This document shows, in pieces, positions 1 to 7,560 of a stretch of DNA of 14,337 nt. The position numbers were made by a program, and so were the translations under genes. Source of the stretch: Flavobacteriaceae bacterium (GTDB lineage: Bacteria; Bacteroidota; Bacteroidia; Flavobacteriales; Flavobacteriaceae); NCBI GenBank assembly GCA_018608735.1, contig JABAYZ010000260.1, positions 1-14,337 on the forward strand, in the 5' to 3' direction. Below the pieces are notes generated by a model, which worked only from the letters and a program-made list of their open reading frames with translations, was not told the origin of the DNA and did not search any database. Every line of letters begins with the position of its first letter. The first letter of the stretch is position 1.

Positions 1-1363
1 TTAAATCAACTAATCCAGAATAGATCCAATCTTTGTAATAAGTATCATCAGGAACAATTGTTCCTGGAAGTGATGTCCAAGTAGCGGATGACACTCCTAC
101 ATCTGTTCCGTCCCAGTCTGTAGAGATCAACAATTCTAATTCACTGCCATCACTAAAACTATTTGAAGATTCAAATTCAAAGAACTCAAATTCATTAACA
201 TCTAAATCAATAGTAGGTGATATTAACCATGAAATAGTGCTTGCATCACCAGAATTATAGGCACTAATTTGAGCAATTTTGCTTCCAGGGTTTCCAGTGT
301 CAGTCGTTGTTCTAGATATCCAATTTCTAGACCCCTCTTCTACATAATTTGTCCAATCTCCAGAAATCTCAGCATTGTTTGAATAGCTTTGAAAATTTTC
401 TTCAAAACTAGTGGTAAAAGTAAAATCATTAATATCATATAATACACAACGAGCACTATCCATATTAACGTCATCCGTCGAGTTTAAAGTTAAAATCAAA
501 GAACTTCCATCGTAAGTCTTAGTAACAATCCCAGCAATAGGCCCATTACCCTCTGGCAATAGTGCATTTTTGAAATTTGAAAATGAACTTGTTTCAAGGT
601 TCATTGTAGAGTAGAAAAATCCCGTACAAGTTTGCATGGTTCTTTGTGTATCGTAATCTTCAGAAGGATCGAAATAACGAAGACCCGCTAAATTATCTTC
701 AAATTCTACATTATCAATTTGTACAAACATTCCGATGTGATCACTTGATATTTCATACATTTTAAGATTCAATGGGGTGATGTCTTGACTGACTTCAGAT
801 CTCAACATTGTTGCATTCATTTGATTTTGGGATAAACTTGTTACTGTAGTTCCATATTGGTCCGTTTCAGTACCACCTCCAATAGTAATCACTTCATTTC
901 CTACACGTTCTTCTCCGATATATAATCCACCGGCAGAACCATCTGAATATGTTGGATTTAAGTTAATGTAGACCTCACGGCCTTTGTTAAATCTGTTGTA
1001 AGAATCTACTTGGCTTAAAATAACTTTAATGGCAGTTGTTGGGTTTTCTGGACTGTCCTGTAGATACACTTCTTTATAGAAGTTTCCAGTTAAATCTGAA
1101 GATGTTACATAGCCTTTCACTACGATGTTGGTGTCTACTTGAAAAGGCATTTCTGAGCTACTATCATACATCGCTTTCACTTCTGAAATTGATACTACGT
1201 TTATAGCTCCCGCTTCAATTTGTGATAAGACATCTGTTAGTGCTCTATTTTCTTCGGCTCCTACACTTTCTGGAACCGAAAAATCGTCGTCTTGTACACA
1301 AGACACAATAGCAACACTCGCTAAGAGTGTTAATAGATAATTTTTAAAATTTATTGTTTTCAT
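1..1363 (-). CDS. DUF5689 domain surface lipoprotein, C-terminus cut by window edge
   Basis: This is the N-terminal 454 residues of a secreted lipoprotein; the frame stays open to the left edge. The start is the ATG at 1363, followed by a short basic n-region, a hydrophobic stretch and a lipobox (I-V-S-C) with Cys22. The residues after it, V-Q-D-D-D, are acidic and resemble the lipoprotein export signal known from Flavobacteriia, which suggests display on the cell surface. Residues about 55-165 look like DUF5689: beta-rich, with V-V-K-G-Y-V-T and Y-L-Q-D segments that recall an OB-fold. Residues about 196-305 continue the DUF5689-type region. From about 310 an aromatic, Ser/Asn-rich segment (S-F-E-E-N-F-Q-S-Y, then G-D-W, then W-L-I-S-P) looks like a choice-of-anchor J or MAM-like jelly-roll domain. 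It lies 33 bases after the TonB receptor gene, almost certainly in the same transcript. A role as binding partner for that receptor is inferred; the ligand is unknown. Confidence 0.85.
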   Translation of the reverse strand, partial: MKTINFKNYLLTLLASVAIVSCVQDDDFSVPESVGAEENRALTDVLSQIEAGAINVVSISEVKAMYDSSSEMPFQVDTNIVVKGYVTSSDLTGNFYKEVYLQDSPENPTTAIKVILSQVDSYNRFNKGREVYINLNPTYSDGSAGGLYIGEERVGNEVITIGGGTETDQYGTTVTSLSQNQMNATMLRSEVSQDITPLNLKMYEISSDHIGMFVQIDNVEFEDNLAGLRYFDPSEDYDTQRTMQTCTGFFYSTMNLETSSFSNFKNALLPEGNGPIAGIVTKTYDGSSLILTLNSTDDVNMDSARCVLYDINDFTFTTSFEENFQSYSNNAEISGDWTNYVEEGSRNWISRTTTDTGNPGSKIAQISAYNSGDASTISWLISPTIDLDVNEFEFFEFESSNSFSDGSELELLISTDWDGTDVGVSSATWTSLPGTIVPDDTYYKDWIYSGLVDL

Positions 1364-1396
1364 AATATGATGTATTAATATTTATTTTTTGTGTTA

Positions 1397-4153
1397 TTAG
1401 AATCTAAGATTTAGGTTCATGAAATAAGTCGTCCCACGTCCAAACCAGTATTTAGGTCCAAAACGACGTTTTGGGGCATTTATATCTTCTTTCAAGGATT
1501 GGAAATTTGCGTTACGTCCTTGCTCAAATCCACCGGTTTTAAATTCGGTATTGAGAATATTATTCAGACTTACAAACAGACTGATGTACTTGTCGCCAAT
1601 TTTCCAAGATTTTCCTCCTACGGCGTTCCATACCATATAAGAATCAAATTTTTCTTGTCTCAGCAATTCTCTTGCAAGTGTTGGGTCATAATCTGCAAAC
1701 GGAAAACCATCTGTATCTAAATAAAAATTCTCCGTACGGGTTAAAGGTGATACATCGACATAGGCATTCGACATAAAGTTTGCCGTGGTCCCAAACCACC
1801 AGTAATTAGGATCGCGGTATTCAAATCCTAAAGAAAATGCGCGTTGTGGACCGCCTGCTATTTTGTAATCTTTTAAGTTCGCTTCTCCAAAATCTAATCC
1901 ATCAATAAAATCACTAGACGATAATAATAAGTTTGGATTGTTGTCATAGGTATATTGACCTACGGAAGCGACTCCAGTTAATTTGATGGTTGGGGTCACT
2001 TGGGCTTCAATCCCAAATTCAATCCCTAAATGTTTTTTGTCAATGCCTTCTAGAATTTCTTGAACAAAGGCCGTACCTGAATCGACTCCACTAATTCCAT
2101 CTGCATAATAAAACGATACTTCATTGGCGTCTTGCATCTTGGTAAAATACCCTGTCAATCGTGCTTTAACAATCGGAGATCTGTAGATGTAATTTAGATC
2201 AAAAGAAGTGATTTTTTCCTCAGTAATACCAAATCCTGACTGGTCGCCTACTATGGCATGGTTGTCTCTTGAGTTAGAAAAGGTGTTGCGAATGGTTGGT
2301 GCTTTTGTCAGATAGCCTGCATTGGCAACTAATAAATGTTTTCCAGAAAATTTATACGTAACTCCCCCTTTGGCGCCAAGGCCTGTAAACTCTACTTTTT
2401 CGCCCTTTCCTAATGAAGTATCCGCATAGACTTCACTTTGGTACAAACCTTCTCTTTGGTAGTCTGTACTTGTGATGCTTCCGGCTAAGAAAAAATCGAC
2501 CTTATTATACTTAAACTGTGCTTGAGCAAAGCTACTTATAATGTTTGCCTCTAAGTTGTAGTTATATCTAAAAGTATCGCCTTCACCAACAATTTGGTTT
2601 GGATTTTGTAAATCAAACTGAACCTGGTCAAAAGAATCTACATTCAAATAGCCTGTAGTGCTTCCTAACATGTCAATGATTTCAGCAAAATTATGCGACT
2701 TTAAACGTTTGTAGTTGACAGCAGCATTTAAGGTGATGTTTTCAGAAAGGTCTGAGTTAAAAATAGTGTTAACCGACAATTGTGTGTCGTCACTACGATC
2801 TTCATACAACACATAGGCCGCATTGTCGCCTGTGATATTATTTGTCACGTTGGCATCGTATAGACGGTTCCAATCTATTTGACCACCATCCGTGAAATTT
2901 TGGTAGGCACTATAGGCACCCGCTAAATCCGGTCCATCATTATCTGCCAAAAAGTAACTTGGCAAACCCTGGTAATAGGCAGGACTTGGATTGGCACCAC
3001 CTGCATAATCCAAACGGCTATTTCCGAGCTCTCCAAATTGGTAAGCAACATTGGTGTTTATGCTTGTTTTATCTGTAAGATCCCAATAATGGTTCAACAT
3101 TAAAACTGGTTCTGCAATACGCCTAACCCGCGAGTTACGCTTTTCTCCATCTTGGTAGCCCCAGTACTCGTTATACTTAATATCTTTTAAGTCATATACT
3201 TCCTGTGTGTTTGGAGATGATTTCCCACGTTTGTTAGGGGTATAAAATCCTGTAAAGTTTAAGCTGTGCTTATCGTTTATTTTCTTTTCTACAGAAACAA
3301 AAAATGAATTGGCATCATAAAATGTTCCATCTTGAAAGCCTTCATTACCCCAACGTCTTCCTAAAGAAAATGCGTAGGACCAGCCGCCTTTGACCATACC
3401 TGAAGCATGGGTTGCCATGACTCTGTTGGTATAACTTCTGTTTGAAGAGGAGTACGTGACACGTGAACCGCTTCGGTATTCTGAAGCTCTTAAGTTAATG
3501 TTTGTGGTTCCTAAGATTCCTCCAAAGTTATATGAGGACGGAGCTAAACCTGTGGTTAACTCTTGGTTACGAAGAACATCATTTAAACCTCCCCAGTTAC
3601 TCCATTGTGGTCTGCCGTTATACACTTTGTTCATTTCGATTCCGTTCATCAAGACATTTCCGTTATCGGAATTAAGTCCACGAACTCTAAAAAACGAAGA
3701 ACTGAATTCAAAAGCTGCAGCACGTTGAAATACATCTTGAGATGACGATAATAATCCAGAAATATTATCCGCACCACTTGTGTCATCATTTAGTTCATCA
3801 TCAGATAGTGTAATAGTAAACAAATCATCATCAGAATTATCCACCGATAACATCATATCTTGGACATTTAAGGTTTCACCTTCATTCACTACAATTGGAT
3901 AGCGTGCGACTAGATAGCCCTGTTTGCTCAAGCTCAATACTTGCTCACCTAATGGAACATCTGTAGAAAACACAAACGCACCTGAGGCATCTGTTTGTGT
4001 GCTTAATAACAATCCTTCAAAAGTGACCGTAACTTCAGCCAACGCTTGGTTTGTGGTTAAATCCTTCACACTTCCCTCAACAACAGTTTGTTGTGCATAA
4101 GTGGTACAGAACGTTAATAAACCGACCAAAAAAATAATACAATTTTTTTTCAT
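1397..4153 (-). CDS. TonB-dependent outer-membrane receptor with carboxypeptidase-regulatory-like N-terminal domain
   Basis: This 918-residue outer-membrane channel would import a substrate using TonB/ExbBD energy. Residues 1-20 or 21 are a signal peptide ending in T-T-Y-A-Q. Residues about 23-104 form a carboxypeptidase-regulatory-like beta-sandwich (V-V-E-G-S-V-K-D, later T-D-A-S-G-A-F-V-F). An acidic linker at 105-129 contains T-I-T-L-S, a possible TonB box. The plug lies at about 130-225, with F-R-V-R-G-L, M-N-G-I-E-M-N and W-S-N-W-G-G-L-N-D. The rest is a beta-barrel rich in alternating aromatic residues, ending in the terminal Phe (L-N-L-R-F) typical of BAM-assembled proteins. The length is normal for Bacteroidota receptors. 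It is not a classical SusC, because the usual SusC plug signature is absent and the partner is DUF5689 rather than SusD. It is first in a transcript with the DUF5689 gene and divergent from a secreted EEP hydrolase. The substrate cannot be read from the sequence. Confidence 0.93.
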   Translation of the reverse strand: MKKNCIIFLVGLLTFCTTYAQQTVVEGSVKDLTTNQALAEVTVTFEGLLLSTQTDASGAFVFSTDVPLGEQVLSLSKQGYLVARYPIVVNEGETLNVQDMMLSVDNSDDDLFTITLSDDELNDDTSGADNISGLLSSSQDVFQRAAAFEFSSSFFRVRGLNSDNGNVLMNGIEMNKVYNGRPQWSNWGGLNDVLRNQELTTGLAPSSYNFGGILGTTNINLRASEYRSGSRVTYSSSNRSYTNRVMATHASGMVKGGWSYAFSLGRRWGNEGFQDGTFYDANSFFVSVEKKINDKHSLNFTGFYTPNKRGKSSPNTQEVYDLKDIKYNEYWGYQDGEKRNSRVRRIAEPVLMLNHYWDLTDKTSINTNVAYQFGELGNSRLDYAGGANPSPAYYQGLPSYFLADNDGPDLAGAYSAYQNFTDGGQIDWNRLYDANVTNNITGDNAAYVLYEDRSDDTQLSVNTIFNSDLSENITLNAAVNYKRLKSHNFAEIIDMLGSTTGYLNVDSFDQVQFDLQNPNQIVGEGDTFRYNYNLEANIISSFAQAQFKYNKVDFFLAGSITSTDYQREGLYQSEVYADTSLGKGEKVEFTGLGAKGGVTYKFSGKHLLVANAGYLTKAPTIRNTFSNSRDNHAIVGDQSGFGITEEKITSFDLNYIYRSPIVKARLTGYFTKMQDANEVSFYYADGISGVDSGTAFVQEILEGIDKKHLGIEFGIEAQVTPTIKLTGVASVGQYTYDNNPNLLLSSSDFIDGLDFGEANLKDYKIAGGPQRAFSLGFEYRDPNYWWFGTTANFMSNAYVDVSPLTRTENFYLDTDGFPFADYDPTLARELLRQEKFDSYMVWNAVGGKSWKIGDKYISLFVSLNNILNTEFKTGGFEQGRNANFQSLKEDINAPKRRFGPKYWFGRGTTYFMNLNLRF

Positions 4154-4191
4154 GTTTGGTTATTGGTTATGTTTGTTAATAATTGGTGACA

Positions 4192-4199
4192 CAAATTTA
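4192..4199 (-). promoter_or_regulatory. Predicted -7 promoter box of the receptor/DUF5689 transcript
   Basis: The minus strand reads TAAATTTG, an exact match to the Bacteroidota -7 consensus TAnnTTTG, 38 bases upstream of the receptor ATG. No clear -33 TTTG was found at the usual spacing, but that element is often weak. The box is 21 bases from an opposite box serving the divergent hydrolase gene. Confidence 0.55.
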
Positions 4200-4220
4200 C
4201 GTTATTGATATTTAAATTTA

Positions 4221-4228
4221 TACTTTTG
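4221..4228 (+). promoter_or_regulatory. Predicted -7 promoter box of the EEP hydrolase gene
   Basis: The plus strand reads TACTTTTG, an exact match to TAnnTTTG, 26 bases before the hydrolase ATG. That would give a leader of roughly 20 bases. A possible degenerate -33 element (TTTA at 4196-4199) lies on top of the opposing box, so the two promoters would share DNA. Confidence 0.55.
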
Positions 4229-4254
4229 GGTGAAGTAATTATACACATAACCAC

Positions 4255-5331
4255 ATGAGACAAGTATTCGATCTGAGGAATTACAACATACATCTTTATA
4301 CATTCATTATAGCTTTGGTGTTTAGCACTTTTGTTGAATCACAAAACAAACGAAAATTTAAGGTGCATACCATTGCATTCTATAATGTAGAAAACTTATT
4401 TGACACTATAAATGATCCTAACAAATTTGACGAGAGAAGTCCTATTATGGAACTCAAATATAACCGTCAGGAGGTTTACAATAAAAAGGTGAAAAATATG
4501 GCAAGTGTCATTGCTCAAATTGGAGCAGACGTTTCCAAAAACACGCCTGCTATTATTGGAATTTGTGAAGTTGAAAATAGAACTGTTGTCGAAGATTTGG
4601 CTAACGACCCCGCTTTGTTATCCAAAGATTATGGGATTGTGCATTTTGAATCGCCTGACGAACGAAGTATTGATGTGGCTCTCATGTATCAAAAAGCATT
4701 GTTCGTCCCTATCAGCACAAGCGCACATGAATTAAAATTATTTGATATCAAAAGAGATAAACGTGATTATACTAGAGACCAATTGTTGGTTACTGGGTAC
4801 TTGGAGGGCGATTTGATTCATTTGATTGTAAATCACTGGCCATCGCGAAGTGGTGGAGAAGCCAAAAGTCGTTCCAAACGTGTGGCAGCAGCAACCCTTA
4901 ACAAGCGGTTGATTGACTCTTTGCAAGCGAATGATCCCTATGCAAAAATATTTACGATGGGTGATTTTAATGATAACCCTACCAACGCAAGTTTTAAGAA
5001 AGTACTTAAAGCTAAAAAGAATAAAGAATCGATTGGTCTAAAAGGATTATACAACCCCATGGAAGGCTTTTTTAAGGCCGGTTTGGGTTCCAATGCTTAC
5101 AGAGATGCTTGGAGTTTGTTTGATCAAATCTTAGTAACTCAACCCTTGTTGGAAGAAGATTTTTCGTCTTTTCGATTTTACAAAGCGGGGATTTTTAATA
5201 AGCAATTCCTAATCAGTAAAAAGGGACGTTATAAAGGCTATCCGTTTAGAAGTTTTTCTTATGGAGGCTTCACAGGAGGCTATAGCGATCACTTTCCGGT
5301 ATATGTACATGTTATTAAGGAAGTGGAATAA
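4255..5331 (+). CDS. Secreted endonuclease/exonuclease/phosphatase (EEP) family hydrolase
   Basis: This 358-residue metal-dependent phosphodiesterase belongs to the DNase I / APE1 / inositol-phosphatase superfamily. A 13-residue n-region precedes a hydrophobic stretch ending F-V-E-S, so export is predicted. No other Met occurs before residue 65, which fixes the start. The conserved EEP motifs are all present: F-Y-N-V-E-N-L-F-D with Asn44, G-I-C-E-V-E-N with Glu105, N-H-W-P-S-R with His194, G-D-F-N-D with Asp237 and Asn239, and Y-S-D-H-F-P with the terminal Asp345-His346 pair. The active site therefore looks complete. Family members cleave DNA, RNA, phospholipids or phosphoinositides, and sequence alone does not settle which. 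Export together with divergence from a TonB receptor and a lipoprotein with an OB-like domain favours an extracytoplasmic, possibly nucleolytic, scavenging role (inference). A hairpin terminator follows 27 bases after the stop. Confidence 0.9.
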   Translation: MRQVFDLRNYNIHLYTFIIALVFSTFVESQNKRKFKVHTIAFYNVENLFDTINDPNKFDERSPIMELKYNRQEVYNKKVKNMASVIAQIGADVSKNTPAIIGICEVENRTVVEDLANDPALLSKDYGIVHFESPDERSIDVALMYQKALFVPISTSAHELKLFDIKRDKRDYTRDQLLVTGYLEGDLIHLIVNHWPSRSGGEAKSRSKRVAAATLNKRLIDSLQANDPYAKIFTMGDFNDNPTNASFKKVLKAKKNKESIGLKGLYNPMEGFFKAGLGSNAYRDAWSLFDQILVTQPLLEEDFSSFRFYKAGIFNKQFLISKKGRYKGYPFRSFSYGGFTGGYSDHFPVYVHVIKEVE

Positions 5332-5351
5332 TTTTATTTACTTATATTCAT

Positions 5352-5381
5352 AAAAAAAAGCAGCCAAATGGCTGCTTTTTT
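5352..5381. terminator. Bidirectional rho-independent terminator between convergent genes
   Basis: A perfect 7-base stem, AGCAGCC (5359-5365) with GGCTGCT (5370-5376), closes on an AAAT loop. It is flanked by a run of A on the left and T on the right, so it has a U-tract in both directions. It sits between the hydrolase stop (plus) and the stop of the small membrane protein (minus). Confidence 0.9.
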
Positions 5382-5390
5382 ATTTAGGTG

Positions 5391-5822
5391 CTATACGGGC
5401 CATACATCCCATGGAATTCTGGATAGAATCAAAATGAGAGCGATGGTATAAAAAATCGCGATGGTTTTGTATTTAGGTCCTGAGATTAATTTTTTCTTAT
5501 GCTTAGAATAACCAATCGTAATCAAGGCAACGGCTAAAATATTAATGGTTGGATGTTCTACAAGGTACAAGCGAATATTCGCATTTTTCATAACCTCTCC
5601 TACCCCGAGATCACTCCACAAACCAAAACGCTCTGAAGTGAAATACAACAGCAGTCCAATTAGCAATTGAATGTGAGAAACGATCAATGTAAATAGTGAA
5701 ACTCGAAATGCTTTGGCATCGTAGTCTTTTTTCCCGAAGTAGCCGGTAACAGATTTAAAAACGGCTAATAGAAGCACCAAAAGCACTAAGTAAGCCCAAT
5801 AGGAATGTATTATTTTGATCAT
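5391..5822 (-). CDS. Four-helix integral membrane protein of the Bacteroidota family often labelled 'cytochrome B'
   Basis: A 143-residue hydrophobic protein with four predicted transmembrane segments, at about 8-27, 40-61, 88-105 and 119-136. Short charged loops (K-K-D-Y-D-A-K and S-K-H-K-K-K) separate them. The family is usually annotated as cytochrome B-like, but I see no classical cytochrome b motif and function is unproven. His6, His50 and His90 lie in or next to three different helices and could be haem ligands; that is speculation. The C-terminus S-R-I-P-W-D-V-W-P-V is distinctive. The gene is monocistronic, with its own promoter box upstream, the pgi terminator before it and a shared bidirectional terminator after it. 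Confidence 0.8.
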   Translation of the reverse strand: MIKIIHSYWAYLVLLVLLLAVFKSVTGYFGKKDYDAKAFRVSLFTLIVSHIQLLIGLLLYFTSERFGLWSDLGVGEVMKNANIRLYLVEHPTINILAVALITIGYSKHKKKLISGPKYKTIAIFYTIALILILSRIPWDVWPV

Positions 5823-5845
5823 GGTGTGTCGTTTATAAGTTTCTA

Positions 5846-5853
5846 CAAAAGTA
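5846..5853 (-). promoter_or_regulatory. Predicted -7 promoter box of the four-helix membrane protein gene
   Basis: The minus strand reads TACTTTTG, an exact TAnnTTTG match, 23 bases upstream of the ATG at 5822 and just after the pgi terminator. The T-run of that terminator lies about 16 bases further upstream, near where a -33 element would be expected. Confidence 0.55.
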
Positions 5854-5869
5854 CGAGAATTTTAGGCAT

Positions 5870-5897
5870 AAAAAAACCCTCACTAAGTGAAGGTTTT
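5870..5897 (-). terminator. Rho-independent terminator after pgi
   Basis: Read on the minus strand, AAAACC-A-TTC-like symmetry folds into a hairpin. The core is TCAC/GTGA around a three-base TAA loop, then one C/A mismatch, then CC/GG and A/T pairs. It is followed by a run of seven T. It lies 23 bases after the pgi stop codon and ends the four-gene operon. Confidence 0.8.
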
Positions 5898-5919
5898 AGC
5901 TTTTATAAAAATACGGTCA

Positions 5920-7539
5920 TTAGCTGTTTTTATTGTAGTGCCTTAAAAGATTAACTGTAGATGAATCATGGCTCGTCACTGAACCTGTGTTAATTTCATC
6001 TAAGATTTTCGTTGCCAATTGTTTCCCTAGTTCAACTCCAAATTGATCATAACTAAACACATTCCAAACTACACCTTGAACAAATATTTTGTGTTCATAC
6101 ATCGCAATTAACTTCCCTAGACTTTCTGGAGTTAATTGTTTAATAAAAATAGTATTGGTTGGTTTATTGCCATCAAATACTTTAAAAGGCACAATGTCTG
6201 CAGAGGTGCCTTCTGCTTGTACCTCAGCTTCAGTTTTACCATTTAATAACGCTTCGGTTTGTGCAAAAAAGTTGGAGATCAACTTATCTTGATGGTCTTT
6301 ATTGCCATGTAAGGATTGTGTAAACCCAATAAAATCTGCAGGAATCAGTTTTGTCCCTTGGTGAATCAATTGAAAAAAAGCATGCTGCGAATTTGTCCCT
6401 GGCTCTCCCCAAACCAAATTCCCAGTTTGATAGTTCACTTGTTCCCCAGATCGGTCTATGCTTTTACCATTACTTTCCATAATAGCTTGCTGAAGATAGG
6501 TTGCAAATTGATTCAAATACTGAGTATAAGGAATAACGGCTTCGCTTTCTGCTTTAAAAAAATTGTTATACCAAATGCTTAAAAACGCTAAAACCGCTGG
6601 AATGTTTGTTTCAAAATCTTCTTCTTTAAAATGGGTATCCATTTTATGTGCCCCAGCTAAAAGTGATTCAAAATTATCATATCCTACAGAAAGGCTAATA
6701 CTTAGACCTACCGCACTCCAAAGGGAAAAACGACCGCCAACCCAATCCCACATCGGGAAAATGTTGGAAGGCTCAATGCCAAAAGCTTGGACCTTAGCCG
6801 TATTTGTGGATACGGCCACAAAATGCTTAGCCACATCTTCTTGAGTCGCATGTTTTAAAAACCATTCTCTAATGGTATTTGCATTGGAAAGGGTTTCTTG
6901 AGTCGTGAATGTTTTAGATACAATCACAAAAAGGGTGGTTTCTGGATTGAGTTTCTTTAGAACTTCGTTGACGTGATCGCCATCTACATTACTGACAAAG
7001 TGGGGCGTTAAATGATTGCCATAAAATGACAAGGAATCCACAACCATCGCAGGGCCTAAGTCTGATCCTCCAATGCCTATATTTACAATATCTGTAAATG
7101 CTTTGTTGGAAAACCCTTTTTTTGTACCGTTAATAATAGCATCCGAAAAGTTTTTTATCAAAGTCTTCACGTCATGAATTTCGGGGATAACATTAACATT
7201 ATTAACTAATACTTGCGCCTCTTTTGGAGCACGAAGTGCAGTGTGAAGTACTGCTCTACCTTCCGTATGATTGATGATGTCACCATCAAAATAACTTGAA
7301 ATCGCTTCTTTGAGTTTGAGTTCTTCCGCCAATGCTTTAAAAAGCGACATGGTTTCAGAAGTGATTCTGTTTTTGGAAAAATCTACATAAAAATCTTCCC
7401 ATTGTAAAGTGAATTCGTTCGCACGACCAGGATTTTCGTTAAACCATGTTTTCATGTGAGCATCCTTGATTGCTTCAAAGTGAACTTTTAATTTGTCCCA
7501 GGCTGTTGTTTGCGTTGGATTGATTGAATTTAATGCCAT
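5920..7539 (-). CDS. pgi: Glucose-6-phosphate isomerase
   Basis: This 539-residue cytoplasmic enzyme interconverts glucose-6-phosphate and fructose-6-phosphate in glycolysis and gluconeogenesis. The sugar-phosphate binding segments are clear: G-I-G-G-S-D-L-G-P at 155-163 and S-K-T-F-T-T-Q-E-T at 208-216. D-W-V-G-G-R-F-S carries Arg270. M-E-S-N-G-K-S carries Glu355, the predicted base for isomerisation. G-T-N-S-Q-H-A-F-F carries His386, predicted for ring opening. G-V-E-L-G-K-Q-L carries Lys506. All match the catalytic set of the long (animal/E. coli type) PGI family, and the length is normal. It is last in an operon, 21 bases after the M23 peptidase, and is followed by a terminator. The link to an envelope peptidase is positional only. 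Confidence 0.98.
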   Translation of the reverse strand: MALNSINPTQTTAWDKLKVHFEAIKDAHMKTWFNENPGRANEFTLQWEDFYVDFSKNRITSETMSLFKALAEELKLKEAISSYFDGDIINHTEGRAVLHTALRAPKEAQVLVNNVNVIPEIHDVKTLIKNFSDAIINGTKKGFSNKAFTDIVNIGIGGSDLGPAMVVDSLSFYGNHLTPHFVSNVDGDHVNEVLKKLNPETTLFVIVSKTFTTQETLSNANTIREWFLKHATQEDVAKHFVAVSTNTAKVQAFGIEPSNIFPMWDWVGGRFSLWSAVGLSISLSVGYDNFESLLAGAHKMDTHFKEEDFETNIPAVLAFLSIWYNNFFKAESEAVIPYTQYLNQFATYLQQAIMESNGKSIDRSGEQVNYQTGNLVWGEPGTNSQHAFFQLIHQGTKLIPADFIGFTQSLHGNKDHQDKLISNFFAQTEALLNGKTEAEVQAEGTSADIVPFKVFDGNKPTNTIFIKQLTPESLGKLIAMYEHKIFVQGVVWNVFSYDQFGVELGKQLATKILDEINTGSVTSHDSSTVNLLRHYNKNS

Positions 7540-7560
7540 TGGTTAGTTTTATATATAATG

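Noticed and set aside
3456..3728. A 90-codon plus-strand frame opposite the plug region of the receptor
   Set aside because: It is antisense to the conserved plug coding sequence and has no protein-like features or promoter.
3781..3840. Repeated TCATCA-like triplets
   Set aside because: They are Asp/Glu codons (GAT) of the acidic receptor linker read on the other strand, not a regulatory or tandem repeat.
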